From NCBI RefSeq assembly GCF_047470865.1, contig NZ_JAZDRH010000029.1, forward strand, positions 1 to 40,726: a stretch of 40,726 bases of DNA, in the 5' to 3' direction. A program made the translations under genes and the position numbers. This document shows, piece by piece, positions 8,271 through 17,009 of the stretch. The notes under the pieces were generated by a model, which had not been told where the DNA came from, ran no database searches, and saw nothing but the letters and a program-made list of their open reading frames with translations. The stretch comes from JAZDRH01 sp047470865. GTDB lineage: Bacteria > Pseudomonadota > Gammaproteobacteria > Pseudomonadales > Pseudomonadaceae. Within the stretch, counting starts at the first letter, position 1, and every line of letters starts with the position of its first letter.

Positions 8271-9419
8271 CTATTCTAAGAATATCTGCAGTAAATCATT
8301 TAAAAATAAATGACCTTTAGCACTGGCTTGCAAACGTGTGGGGTCAGTATTAAGTAGTTGCTTTTGCTCAGCTATAGCGCGAGCTTTAGCAAGAGTAGAT
8401 AAAGGTAAACCAGTTCGCTCAGTAAAACTATGACTTGCAACACCCTCTGTTAAACGTAAAGCATTCATTAAAAACTCAAAGGGCAGTTCTTGAGGGCTTA
8501 GCCAGCTTTCTCCAGCTAAATAGCTGTGCGTGGCGTTTAGGTAGTCCTTTGGCTGGCGTGTTTTCCATAAGCGTTTAATCTGTCCGTTGGGTAACGTCAG
8601 TTTGGCGTGTGCGCCTGCACCAATGCCAAGAAAATCACCAAACTGCCAATAATTAAGATTATGCTTAGCTTGTTTTTGCGGCTGTGCATAAGCCGAGATT
8701 TCATATTGCTGGTAGCCATGCTCAGCTAACAGTGCTTGCCCAGCTTCTTGAATATCCCAGAGTATTTCATCTTCAGGAAGGAGAGGCGGCTTACTCCAAA
8801 ACACGGTATTGGGCTCCATGGTGAGCTGGTACCACGAAATATGTGTAGGTTTTTGGGCGATAGCACGTTGCAAGTCATAGAGTGCATCTTCAACACTTTG
8901 TTGGGGTAAGCCATGCATTAAGTCTAGATTGAAATTATCAAAACCTGCTTGGCGTGCCATATCTGCCGCTTGCAGAGCTTCAGCACCATTATGTACGCGG
9001 CCAAGGGCAATCAGCTTTTCATCTTGAAAACTTTGCATGCCAATAGATAAGCGATTAATACCGATTTTTCGGAACGCTTTGAATTTTTCTTGTTCAAAGG
9101 TACCTGGGTTGGCTTCTAAAGTAATTTCAATATCGTCTGTAAAAGGAATGAGTTGCTGCACGGCCTGTAAAATCTGCTCAAGCGCTTGTGCAGAAAAGAG
9201 ACTAGGCGTACCGCCACCAAAAAAAATCGAGCCTAGCGGACGCTTTTGTACATAGTTTAAGTCCTGCGCCAGATCGGCTAATAGCGCTTGCACATAGGCG
9301 GACTCAGGCAGCTCTTGGCTGGCAGCATGCGAATTAAAATCACAATACGGACATTTGCGAATGCACCACGGAATATGAATGTAGAGTGCTAATGGCGGTA
9401 GATGAATTGGTCCACTCAT
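8271..9419 (-). CDS. hemW: Radical SAM heme chaperone HemW
   Basis: HemW is a radical-SAM family protein related to coproporphyrinogen III oxidase HemN but thought to bind and deliver heme rather than oxidise coproporphyrinogen. The [4Fe-4S] cluster motif is C19-x3-C23-x2-C26 within IPWCIRKCPYCDFNSH, followed by the SAM-site motif FFGGGTPSLFS and INRLSIGMQSF. Its 382 residues are normal. It overlaps rdgB by four bases (9416-9419), so it is translationally coupled. The order metX-metW-DUF4426-rdgB-hemW is the one found in Pseudomonas. Older annotations call such proteins oxygen-independent coproporphyrinogen oxidase; the context and N-terminus favour HemW. Confidence 0.93.
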   Translation of the reverse strand: MSGPIHLPPLALYIHIPWCIRKCPYCDFNSHAASQELPESAYVQALLADLAQDLNYVQKRPLGSIFFGGGTPSLFSAQALEQILQAVQQLIPFTDDIEITLEANPGTFEQEKFKAFRKIGINRLSIGMQSFQDEKLIALGRVHNGAEALQAADMARQAGFDNFNLDLMHGLPQQSVEDALYDLQRAIAQKPTHISWYQLTMEPNTVFWSKPPLLPEDEILWDIQEAGQALLAEHGYQQYEISAYAQPQKQAKHNLNYWQFGDFLGIGAGAHAKLTLPNGQIKRLWKTRQPKDYLNATHSYLAGESWLSPQELPFEFLMNALRLTEGVASHSFTERTGLPLSTLAKARAIAEQKQLLNTDPTRLQASAKGHLFLNDLLQIFLE

Positions 9420-10000
9420 AAAGCAAGGCGTTTTTTAAGTAGTTGCATAGCGCGTGCGCGATGGCTCAATTGATTCTTTTGTTCAGGGGTTAACTCTGCG
9501 CTGCTGCATTGAGTTTCTGGAACCCAAAACAGAGGGTCATAACCAAATCCATGCTCACCTTTAGCTGCCTGTAAAATCTGTCCTTGCCAAAGTCCTTCAC
9601 AAATAATAGGTAGCGGATCATCAGCATGTTGGACTAGCGCGAGCACACACACAAATTGGGCTGTACGCTGGCTGCTTGCAACGCCTTCGAGAGCTTTTAA
9701 GAGCTTGGCGTTGTTAGCCGCATCGCCTTGCCCATCAGCATAGCGTGCAGAATAAATGCCAGGTGCTCCGCCTAAATAATCAACAGCTAATCCAGAATCA
9801 TCAGCAAGTGCTGGCAAACCTGAGATTTTAGCGGCATAGCGGGCTTTTAAAATGGCATTTTCAATAAAAGATAGGCCAGTCTCCTCTGCTTCTATTGACG
9901 TAAACTCACCAATAGAGCGAATGTTAATCTGCTGGCCCAGTAGCGCTTGTAGCTCTTTTAGTTTGCCTTGGTTATGACTGGCTAAAACAAGTTCTTTCAT
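9416..10000 (-). CDS. rdgB: dITP/XTP pyrophosphatase RdgB
   Basis: RdgB hydrolyses non-canonical purine triphosphates (dITP, ITP, XTP) to monophosphates and so keeps them out of DNA and RNA. The family marks are SHNQGK (residues 8-13), ADDSGL with the metal-binding Asp67/Asp68, GGAPGIYSARYA, and EHGFGYDPLFWVPE near the C-terminus, ending in LSHRARAMQLL. At 194 residues it is of normal length. Its ATG shares one base with the stop of the DUF4426 gene and its end overlaps hemW by four bases, indicating coupled translation in this operon. Confidence 0.95.
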   Translation of the reverse strand: MKELVLASHNQGKLKELQALLGQQINIRSIGEFTSIEAEETGLSFIENAILKARYAAKISGLPALADDSGLAVDYLGGAPGIYSARYADGQGDAANNAKLLKALEGVASSQRTAQFVCVLALVQHADDPLPIICEGLWQGQILQAAKGEHGFGYDPLFWVPETQCSSAELTPEQKNQLSHRARAMQLLKKRLAL

Positions 10001-10419
10001 TAGTCTGGAAATACTTCTTGAGTGAATTTAATAGTGTCTTGCTTGCCTTCATCAAAAGTTAGATTAATGGTGAAAACAAGTTGTTCGCGGCTATCTTTTT
10101 TGAAAGTGGCTAAATAGTACAGTGCGTTTTCTTCTTTGATCAGTTTGAAATCTAGCTTAGTGGCTTGGCCAAGCAGATTTTTTACTTCGCCAGTAATTTT
10201 CTTGGCCTCTTTGCCCACTGAGTTTTTTACAGGTGATACCAATAGCATGCCTAATTGTTTACTACGTGGAATATTGACGCTTTGGGCAATATCAGGCTGC
10301 AAAAAGGTGGTATTGATAACATTATAGTGAATATCGATGCCATCAAAGGTCTGCTTGCGTTCAGCATGAGCAGAAAAAGCTAGGACTAAACCACAGCATA
10401 AAGCGATTAATTTGCGCAT
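10000..10419 (-). CDS. DUF4426 exported protein
   Basis: The 139-residue product starts with a signal peptide (MRKLIALCCGLVLAFSAHA, probable cleavage before ERKQ) and continues as a small soluble domain with DIHYNVINTTFLQPDIAQSV and a C-terminal FTQEVFPD. This is the DUF4426 family, found next to metW/rdgB in Pseudomonas; its function is unknown. A good Shine-Dalgarno (AGGAG) precedes the ATG. It lies 12 bases after metW and shares one base with rdgB, so it is in the metX-metW operon. The product is probably periplasmic. Confidence 0.8.
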   Translation of the reverse strand: MRKLIALCCGLVLAFSAHAERKQTFDGIDIHYNVINTTFLQPDIAQSVNIPRSKQLGMLLVSPVKNSVGKEAKKITGEVKNLLGQATKLDFKLIKEENALYYLATFKKDSREQLVFTINLTFDEGKQDTIKFTQEVFPD

Positions 10420-10431
10420 GTGTTGCTCCTT

Positions 10432-11028
10432 TTATCCGCGACGAGTTATACGGTAAATACCAATTTCACCTAATAGGTTAGGTAACAAGCGTGCGCCTAG
10501 GCTATTGTGGTGCTCACGGTCTACCGCTAGTCGATCTAGTACTTGCATGTTGCCATTGCTGCACATGCTTTCAAAATCCTTAAAGGTACAAAAGTGAATA
10601 TTGGGTGTGTTGTACCAAGTGTAAGGCATAAATTTAGAGACCGGCATTCTGCCTTTGGTGGCTAAGTACCAACGGCAGCGCCAGTGCCCAAAGTTCGGAA
10701 AGGTGATGATGCAGGTTTTGCCAACCCTTAGCATTTCCTGCAATATTTTATCTGGGTAGTGCACCGCCTGTAGTGCTTGGGTCATAACCACGACATCGAA
10801 GCTGTCACTGTCAAAGTTGCCTAAGCCTAAATCAAGGTTTTGCTGTAAAACATTCACGCCTTTAGTTAGACAGGTATTGATATTTTCAGCATCAATTTCT
10901 AAGCCTAAGCCAGTTACTGCTTTGTTGGTTTTTAACCAAGCTAAAAACTCACCGTCGCCACAACCTAGGTCGAGTACACGGCTACCTTGAGGAATCCACT
11001 GTTGGATAATTTCTAAGTCAGCACGCAT
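10432..11028 (-). CDS. metW: Methionine biosynthesis protein MetW
   Basis: MetW has a SAM-methyltransferase fold and works with MetX in the first committed step of methionine synthesis. It shows SRVLDLGCGDGEFLAWL (residues 15-31), VVMTQALQAVHYPDK and TFPNFGHWRCRW. An upstream TTG at 11040 would lengthen it and overlap metX, but ATG 11028 gives MRADLEIIQQWIP, the usual Pseudomonas N-terminus, and sits one base after the metX stop, so I chose it (198 residues). The tight metX-metW junction implies coupled translation, in keeping with the two proteins acting together. Confidence 0.93.
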   Translation of the reverse strand: MRADLEIIQQWIPQGSRVLDLGCGDGEFLAWLKTNKAVTGLGLEIDAENINTCLTKGVNVLQQNLDLGLGNFDSDSFDVVVMTQALQAVHYPDKILQEMLRVGKTCIITFPNFGHWRCRWYLATKGRMPVSKFMPYTWYNTPNIHFCTFKDFESMCSNGNMQVLDRLAVDREHHNSLGARLLPNLLGEIGIYRITRRG

Positions 11029-11029
11029 G

Positions 11030-12169
11030 TTAAACCTCAATTGTATTCATATAGCTGCTAAATGCTTGCAAGTAGCGGGGAATAGGCAGTAAAAAGGCAT
11101 CATGCCCTTGGGGTGCGTCGATATCAATGTAGCTCACATTTTTCTTGGCAGAAATCAGTGCATTGACGATTTCTTGTGAGCGTTGTGGTGAAAAACGCCA
11201 ATCAGTAGTGAAAGAGGCAATAAAAAAATTGGCCTGAGCTGTGGCAAAGGTTTTCGCTAAATCACCTTGATGCTGGCTGGCAGGGTCAAAGTAATCTAAG
11301 GCTTTGGTCATTACTAAGTAGGTGTTAGCGTCAAAACGTGATGAAAACTGTTCGCCTTGATAGCGTAAATAACTTTCAACTTGGAATTCTATGCTGTTGA
11401 AGTCGTAGGTAAGCTGGGCACTTTTTAGTTCACGACCAAATTTTTCACCCATAGCATCGTCGGATAAATAGGTAATATGGCCAACCATGCGCGCTAGCAT
11501 TAATCCACGTTTAGGAATGGTATTGTGCTGCGCAAAGTCGCCATTATGGAAATCAGGGTCGGTCATAATGGCTTGGCGGGCGACTTCGTTAAACGCAATA
11601 TTTTGTGCCGATAGCTTAGGTGCAGAGGCAATGGCGATACAGTGGCGTACCCGTTCGGGGTAAGAAATAGTCCATTGCATGGCTTGCATGCCGCCCATGC
11701 TTCCACCGACAACAGCGGCCCATTGTTTAATATTTAAATAGTCTGCAAGGCGCGCTTGGCTATGAACCCAGTCCTCAATGGTTAAAACAGGAAAGCTTGC
11801 ACCGTACTGTTGTTGGGTTTCTGGGTTAATACTGCTAGGTCCTGTAGAGCCATGACAGCCACCTAGATTATTTAAAGCAACAACAAAAAACTTATTGGTA
11901 TCAATGGCTTTGCCTGGGCCAATGCAAGTATCCCACCAACCCGCTTTGCGCTCATCAGGCGTATGATAACCAGCAGCGTGATGATGTCCTGAAAGCGCGT
12001 GGCAAATAAGTACCGCATTGCTGGCTGTAGCATTGAGCGTGCCATAGGTTTCATACATCAATTGGTAGTTAGGCAACATTCGTCCACAAGCGAGCTCTAA
12101 AGCTTGATTAAAATGCGCCACTTGTGGCGTTACTAAACCAACAGAATCTTCAGGAAACACGGACGGCAC
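11030..12169 (-). CDS. metX: Homoserine O-acyltransferase MetX
   Basis: MetX is an alpha/beta-hydrolase that acylates homoserine on the way to methionine. The oxyanion region is in CHALSGHHHAAGYH, the nucleophile is Ser157 in GGSMGGMQAMQW, and the acid and base are Asp323 (FTTDWRFSP) and His356 (PQGHDAFLLP). The start is GTG at 12169 (MPSVFPEDSVGLV), matching Pseudomonas MetX; AGAGAG lies upstream as a ribosome site. The acyl donor is acetyl-CoA or succinyl-CoA depending on lineage; Pseudomonas enzymes of this type are often called succinyltransferases, and I cannot decide from motifs alone. It is the first gene of the six-gene minus-strand operon. No SAM riboswitch is visible in the 138 bases upstream. 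Confidence 0.94.
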   Translation of the reverse strand: MPSVFPEDSVGLVTPQVAHFNQALELACGRMLPNYQLMYETYGTLNATASNAVLICHALSGHHHAAGYHTPDERKAGWWDTCIGPGKAIDTNKFFVVALNNLGGCHGSTGPSSINPETQQQYGASFPVLTIEDWVHSQARLADYLNIKQWAAVVGGSMGGMQAMQWTISYPERVRHCIAIASAPKLSAQNIAFNEVARQAIMTDPDFHNGDFAQHNTIPKRGLMLARMVGHITYLSDDAMGEKFGRELKSAQLTYDFNSIEFQVESYLRYQGEQFSSRFDANTYLVMTKALDYFDPASQHQGDLAKTFATAQANFFIASFTTDWRFSPQRSQEIVNALISAKKNVSYIDIDAPQGHDAFLLPIPRYLQAFSSYMNTIEV

Positions 12170-12307
12170 GACAACTCTCTCTTTAAGTAAGTGGTGCAGG
12201 CTAGATTAAACAGTTGCTTAACCTACATTAAAAGCACAGGTATTTGGCTAATAGCTATCTATTACGCATGATTTTATAAAGAAGCGCTAGTGCTATTTCT
12301 ACTTAGC

Positions 12308-12592
12308 TTATGCTTGAACTAGAGAATCTGGCGGTAAATGTTGTGGGTTTTCAATACGCAGACGTTTTTGCCTGCTCAGTGCACCACTTTCCAGAATAAC
12401 AGCTGCTTTATTAACTCCAAAAGTTCGGCTAATAAAGGTTACAAGCTCAGTATTTGCTTTGCCATCAACGGGCGGTGCTTTTAAGCGAATTTTTAAGCGC
12501 TCACCATGTAGCCCAGCAAACTCAGTTTTCTTAGCTCCAGGTTGGATATGACAAGAAAGAATTAGATCCTTGCCATCCCAGTAAAAGTGCAT
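12308..12592 (-). CDS. YggU/DUF167 family protein
   Basis: The 94-residue product has the DUF167 signature HIQPGAKKTEFAGLHGERLK, followed by RLKAPPVDGKANTELVTFIS and ESGALSRQKRLRIE. The fold is a small alpha/beta domain known from E. coli YggU; function is unknown. It sits two bases after yggT in the yggS-proC-yggT-yggU cluster, an arrangement widely conserved in gammaproteobacteria. It is the last gene of that unit. The 138-base gap that follows, up to the metX start, shows no strong terminator. Confidence 0.87.
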   Translation of the reverse strand: MHFYWDGKDLILSCHIQPGAKKTEFAGLHGERLKIRLKAPPVDGKANTELVTFISRTFGVNKAAVILESGALSRQKRLRIENPQHLPPDSLVQA

Positions 12593-12594
12593 AG

Positions 12595-13206
12595 TTAAAT
12601 CACAAAGGCTTGAACTACACTAATTACGGCTTGCGGTGCCTCACCTACAGTCATATTGGCAATAGGAAAAATGACAAAACGCTGCAGTATATTGATAGCA
12701 AAGAAGGCAAAAATAGGTGAAATATCGAGGCCACCTAAATCAGGTAGCAACCGACGAATAGGTAGAAGCAACGGCTCTATTAATTGGTTTATCAGTATTA
12801 CGAATGGATGGCGGCTACCTCGTGCAACCCAAGAAATAATGACGCTAGCAATTAAGGCATAAAACAGTATATTCAAAAACATAGTAGCAGTGCCTAATAA
12901 GGTCCATGCTATTAAGTTGGGAATTAAATTAGCAATTTGATCGCCTAAGCCAACAAGAGATAATGCTAATAATAAGGTTACAAACATCACAAAAAACGCG
13001 AGTACAAGACAAGCGATATCTAGCCCACGAAAGCCAGGGATAATACGGCGTAAAGGTGCTAAAAGAGGGTGAGTTGCTTTAACTACAAACTGTGAAATAG
13101 GGTTGTAGAAATCTGCTCTAACCATTTGCAACATAAAGCGTAAAAGCACAATCATTAAATATAATGGTGCAAATGTTTGTAAGGTGTAAAAAAGTACATC
13201 ACCCAT
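12595..13206 (-). CDS. yggT: YggT family membrane protein
   Basis: This 203-residue protein consists of two tandem YGGT domains, each with two membrane segments and a conserved basic/proline loop: NPISQFVVKATHPLLAPLRR in the first half and HPFVILINQLIEPLLLPIRR in the second. The family is tied to membrane or cell-division-site organisation and osmotic tolerance in some bacteria, but its biochemical role is unsettled. It lies 8 bases after proC and 2 bases before yggU, so it is co-transcribed with them. Confidence 0.9.
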   Translation of the reverse strand: MGDVLFYTLQTFAPLYLMIVLLRFMLQMVRADFYNPISQFVVKATHPLLAPLRRIIPGFRGLDIACLVLAFFVMFVTLLLALSLVGLGDQIANLIPNLIAWTLLGTATMFLNILFYALIASVIISWVARGSRHPFVILINQLIEPLLLPIRRLLPDLGGLDISPIFAFFAINILQRFVIFPIANMTVGEAPQAVISVVQAFVI

Positions 13207-13214
13207 GATTGATT

Positions 13215-14033
13215 CTAGTCTCCAAGCTGTTGAGCCAGTTCTGCCGAGCGGTCAGAGGCTGCAGTAAGTGCTTTTTCGGTTAATTCTATAAAGCCGCCCG
13301 TTAAAAAAGTATTAATAGCGGCTTCTGTTGTGCCATTAGGTGAAGTAACGCGACGACGCAACTCAGCACTATCGACTTCGCTTTCACATAGCATACGCGC
13401 AGCTCCTAAAGCGGTTTGATTAGCTAGCTTGTGTGCCGTTTCAGCACTTAATCCTAGCTTTACACCGGCTTGTGACATTGCTTGCGCTAACAAGAAGAAG
13501 TAAGCAGGACCACTGCCCGAAACAGCCGTAACGGCGTCAATCTGTGCTTCGTTATCTAACCAAAGTGCAATGCCTACAGCGCTTAATAGTTGTTCAGCCT
13601 GAGCCTTCTCGGTGTTAGAGGTGAGCGTATTGGCATATAAACCACTCACGCCTTGCTTTAACAAGGCTGGAGTGTTCGGCATACAACGTACAATGGCGCG
13701 TTTACCTAACCAGTTTTCTAAGCTAGCAATATTAATACCAGCTGCAATGGAAACAATCAAAGCTGTGCTTGGAATATCTTTCTTAATTGCCATACAAACT
13801 GGCTTAAGCACTTGAGGTTTAACTGCTAAAACAACAATGTTAGCTTGTGCAACAGCTTCAGCTGCCGTTTCATAAGTGGCTATAGCAAATTGTGACGTTA
13901 GTGCTTCACGTTGCGCAAGATTAATATCGCATGCAGTAATTTGCTGGGCATTTAGGCCTTGTTGCAGTAATCCACCAATAAGGCTGGCTGCCATATTTCC
14001 GCCGCCAATAAAGGCAATCTTTAAATCATTCAT
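13215..14033 (-). CDS. proC: Pyrroline-5-carboxylate reductase ProC
   Basis: ProC catalyses the last step of proline synthesis, reducing pyrroline-5-carboxylate with NAD(P)H. The dinucleotide motif is IAFIGGGNMAASLIGG at the N-terminus. The C-terminal dimerisation/active-site block shows AVSGSGPAYFF, ANQTALGAARML and RRRVTSPNGTTEAAI. A TTG at 14045 could extend the frame by four residues, but ATG 14033 (MNDLKIAFIGG) matches family length (272). It lies 14 bases after yggS in the usual yggS-proC-yggT order. Confidence 0.95.
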   Translation of the reverse strand: MNDLKIAFIGGGNMAASLIGGLLQQGLNAQQITACDINLAQREALTSQFAIATYETAAEAVAQANIVVLAVKPQVLKPVCMAIKKDIPSTALIVSIAAGINIASLENWLGKRAIVRCMPNTPALLKQGVSGLYANTLTSNTEKAQAEQLLSAVGIALWLDNEAQIDAVTAVSGSGPAYFFLLAQAMSQAGVKLGLSAETAHKLANQTALGAARMLCESEVDSAELRRRVTSPNGTTEAAINTFLTGGFIELTEKALTAASDRSAELAQQLGD

Positions 14034-14047
14034 AAATACCAACAAAA

Positions 14048-14740
14048 CTAGTTATTGTATTGGCGTTCGCCAAATATTGCTGTACCAATGCGTAACCAAG
14101 TACTACCTTGGGCGACAGCAGCTTGTAAGTCGTGGGTCATACCCATGGATAATGTATCTAAAGGCAAATTTAATTCAATGATGATTTGCTCCAAGAGTTG
14201 ACGGACTTGGGCAAAATTCTGTTGCTGCTCAGCATAATCATCGCAAGGTGCCGGAATAGCCATTAAACCACGTAGCTTTAATTTAGGTAGCTGACTCACT
14301 TGGCGAGCTAATTCTACAAGTTGCTCAGGAGCGCACCCTGATTTGCTATCTTCATTAGATATATTAACTTGCAGACAAATATTCAAGTCTGGTAAGTATT
14401 CAGGGCGCTGATTACTTAAACGTTCAGCTATCTTTAAACGATCAACAGAATGCACCCAAGTAAAATTTTCTGCGACAAGTTTGGTTTTATTTGACTGGAT
14501 CGGTCCTATAAAATGCCAAGTTAGTTTAAGATCATTCAACTCTTGCTGTTTAGTTAATGCTTCTTGTAAGTAATTTTCGCCAAAATCAGTAATTTGACAG
14601 GCGTAGGCTTCACGAATAGCGCTAGCAGGTTTAGTTTTGCTGACTGCTAATAAATGAATTTGAGCTGGCTCTCGTGAGAATGCTTGAGCTGCCTCACGAA
14701 TCTGTTTTCTGACTTTAGTAATATTTTCTGCTATTGACAT
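14048..14740 (-). CDS. yggS: YggS family pyridoxal-phosphate homeostasis protein
   Basis: A 230-residue PLP-binding protein related to the N-terminal barrel of alanine racemase. It has no known catalytic activity but controls PLP and amino-acid balance. The PLP lysine is K35 in HLLAVSKTKP. Other marks are DFGENYLQEAL, WHFIGPIQSNK, LQVNIS, the GLMAIPAP strand, and the phosphate-binding end SMGMTHDLQAAVAQGSTWLR followed by IGTAIFG. It starts 69 bases from the divergent pilT gene and heads the yggS-proC-yggT-yggU unit. The shared gap holds a small AGCCT-CGTT-AGGCT inverted repeat (14752-14765) of unknown meaning. Confidence 0.94.
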   Translation of the reverse strand: MSIAENITKVRKQIREAAQAFSREPAQIHLLAVSKTKPASAIREAYACQITDFGENYLQEALTKQQELNDLKLTWHFIGPIQSNKTKLVAENFTWVHSVDRLKIAERLSNQRPEYLPDLNICLQVNISNEDSKSGCAPEQLVELARQVSQLPKLKLRGLMAIPAPCDDYAEQQQNFAQVRQLLEQIIIELNLPLDTLSMGMTHDLQAAVAQGSTWLRIGTAIFGERQYNN

Positions 14741-14809
14741 TGTATAGTTAAAGCCTCGTTAGGCTGATGTTGGTAGCATTCTACCTGCTTTAAACAATTT
14801 GGGGACTCT

Positions 14810-15844
14810 ATGGATATTACCGAACTATTGGCATTTAGTGCTACGCAAGGTGCGTCAGACTTGCACTTGTCCGCTGGCATGCCACCTTTAATTCGTATTG
14901 ATGGTGATATGCGTCGCATCAATTTACCTCCACTAGAGCATAAAGAAGTTCATGCGTTAATTTACGACATTATGAATGATCGTCAACGCAAAGACTTTGA
15001 AGAATTTTGGGAAACTGACTTTTCGTTTGAAGTGCCTGGCATGGCTCGCTTCCGGGTTAACGCCTTTAATCAAAACCGCGGAGCTGGCGCTGTATTTCGT
15101 ACTATTCCATCAAAAGTACTAACGATGGAAGATTTAGGTATGGGCGAAGTTTTCCGTAAAGTTTCTGACGTACCCCGTGGTTTAGTGTTAGTAACAGGGC
15201 CTACCGGTTCGGGTAAATCTACCACACTGGCTGCAATGATGGACTATATTAATCGTACTTATTATAGCCATATTCTCACTATTGAAGACCCTATTGAATT
15301 CGTTCATGAGTCGAAAAAGTGCCTAATTAACCAGCGTGAAGTTCATCGTGACACCATGGGCTTTAATGAGGCATTACGTAGTGCGCTGCGTGAAGACCCA
15401 GATATTATTCTTGTGGGTGAGTTGCGTGACTTAGAAACTATCCGTCTAGCGCTAACTGCTGCAGAAACAGGCCACTTAGTATTTGGCACCTTGCACACCA
15501 CCAGCGCCGCTAAAACAATTGACCGTATTGTTGACGTATTCCCTGCTGAAGAGAAATCTATGGTCCGTTCAATGTTGTCAGAATCCTTACAAGCTGTTAT
15601 ATCACAAACCTTAATTAAGCGAATTGGCGGCGGGCGTGTTGCTGCTCATGAAATTATGCTAGGTACGCCAGCTATTCGTAACCTAATCCGGGAAGATAAA
15701 GTGGCACAGATGTACTCAGCAATTCAAACTGGCGGTTCGCTTGGCATGCAAACATTGGATAGTGCACTGAAGTCCTTGCTAACTAAAGGTATTATTACAG
15801 CTGAGCAAGCCAAAGCGTTGGCGAAAAGTCCTGATAGTATTTAA
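14810..15844 (+). CDS. pilT: Type IV pilus retraction ATPase PilT
   Basis: PilT is a hexameric cytoplasmic ATPase that powers pilus retraction and twitching motility. The Walker A motif GPTGSGKST is at residues 130-138, followed by the Asp box (ILTIEDPIEFVH), Walker B (DPDIILVGELRDLETI) and His box (TGHLVFGTLHTTSAA). The retraction-specific AIRNLIRE motif begins at residue 288. The 344-residue length is typical. The ATG follows GGGGA at good spacing. It is 14 bases ahead of pilU and divergent from yggS, the same order as in P. aeruginosa. Confidence 0.97.
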   Translation: MDITELLAFSATQGASDLHLSAGMPPLIRIDGDMRRINLPPLEHKEVHALIYDIMNDRQRKDFEEFWETDFSFEVPGMARFRVNAFNQNRGAGAVFRTIPSKVLTMEDLGMGEVFRKVSDVPRGLVLVTGPTGSGKSTTLAAMMDYINRTYYSHILTIEDPIEFVHESKKCLINQREVHRDTMGFNEALRSALREDPDIILVGELRDLETIRLALTAAETGHLVFGTLHTTSAAKTIDRIVDVFPAEEKSMVRSMLSESLQAVISQTLIKRIGGGRVAAHEIMLGTPAIRNLIREDKVAQMYSAIQTGGSLGMQTLDSALKSLLTKGIITAEQAKALAKSPDSI

Positions 15845-15858
15845 GAGTCCTATTCCTC

Positions 15859-16995
15859 ATGCAACTAGATACCCTTTTAAAATTATTAGTAGATCAAGGT
15901 GGCTCGGATTTATTTATTACCGCTGGCTTTCCTCCTTCGATTAAAGTCAATGGTGTGTTAGAGCAACTAGGGAGTGTTGCCTTATCGCCAGAAGTAACTC
16001 GTGAAATGGTATTTGGTTGTATGAACCAAAGTCAGCGTCAAGAGTTTACGGATCGCCACGAGTGTAACTTTGCGTTGAGTGCTCGCGGTATTGGTCGTTT
16101 TCGGGTAAGTGCGTTGTATCAACGTAACTTAGCCGCAATGGTGATTCGTCGTATTGAAACCACTATCCCTACCGTAGATGAGCTACAATTACCTGAGGTT
16201 ATTAAAGAGTTATCCATGACCAAGCGTGGCTTGGTGTTGTTCGTTGGTGCAACGGGTACGGGTAAGTCAACCTCCTTGGCGGCTATGATAGGCCATCGTA
16301 ATAGCTTCTCAGCAGGACATATTATTTCTATTGAAGACCCTATCGAGTTCTTACATCGTCATAACAGATGTATTGTGACTCAGCGCGAAGTAGGTATTGA
16401 TACTGAGTCTTATGAGGTTGCGCTGAAAAATACATTACGTCAGGCTCCCGATGTGATTATGATTGGTGAGGTGCGTAGTAAAGATACTATGGACTATGCT
16501 GTAGCCTTTGCTGAAACAGGACACCTGTGTTTAGCAACCTTGCATGCTAACAACGCGAACCAAGCGTTAGATCGTATTATCCACTTTTTCCCGCCAGAGC
16601 GGCACCAACAAGTTTGGATGGATTTATCACTCAACTTAAAAGCTATTGTTGCTCAGCAGCTTGTTCCTACCAAAGATGGTAAAGGGCGTCGTGCTGTAGT
16701 AGAGGTCTTGCTTAATACACCATTGGTAGCGGACTTAATTCGTAAAGGCGAAGTCAGCGAAATTAAGGCGATTATGACGCGCTCAACAGAGCTGGGCATG
16801 CAAACCTTTGACCAAGCACTGTTTAGGCTTTATGTGCAAGACCAAATCTCTTATCAAGATGCATTAGCTTATGCTGATTCACCAAACGATTTGCGTTTAA
16901 TGATTAAACTACAAGCAGAACGTGCTAAGAATAAAGAAATGAAGATGCTTGATGGTAATACAGATCTGTCGTTGGATTTGGATATTACTGAATAA
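15859..16995 (+). CDS. pilU: PilT-dependent retraction ATPase PilU
   Basis: PilU is a PilT paralogue that assists retraction under load and acts together with PilT. Walker A is GATGTGKST (from residue 130), with SIEDPIEFLHRHN as Asp box, DVIMIGEVRSKDTMDYA as Walker B and TGHLCLATLHANN as His box. The C-terminal extension after the ATPase core (to 378 residues, ending in NTDLSLDLDITE) is a PilU feature absent from PilT. It follows pilT by 14 bases and is certainly co-transcribed with it. Confidence 0.96.
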   Translation: MQLDTLLKLLVDQGGSDLFITAGFPPSIKVNGVLEQLGSVALSPEVTREMVFGCMNQSQRQEFTDRHECNFALSARGIGRFRVSALYQRNLAAMVIRRIETTIPTVDELQLPEVIKELSMTKRGLVLFVGATGTGKSTSLAAMIGHRNSFSAGHIISIEDPIEFLHRHNRCIVTQREVGIDTESYEVALKNTLRQAPDVIMIGEVRSKDTMDYAVAFAETGHLCLATLHANNANQALDRIIHFFPPERHQQVWMDLSLNLKAIVAQQLVPTKDGKGRRAVVEVLLNTPLVADLIRKGEVSEIKAIMTRSTELGMQTFDQALFRLYVQDQISYQDALAYADSPNDLRLMIKLQAERAKNKEMKMLDGNTDLSLDLDITE

Positions 16996-17009
16996 ATGAG
17001 GATGTGATA

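Noticed and set aside
10432..11040. Longer metW starting at TTG 11040
   Set aside because: It would overlap metX by 11 bases; ATG 11028 gives the standard MetW N-terminus.
12170..12307. Terminator or SAM riboswitch between yggU and metX
   Set aside because: Only a weak imperfect AGCRCT hairpin is present without T-run on the correct side, and no riboswitch core is visible.
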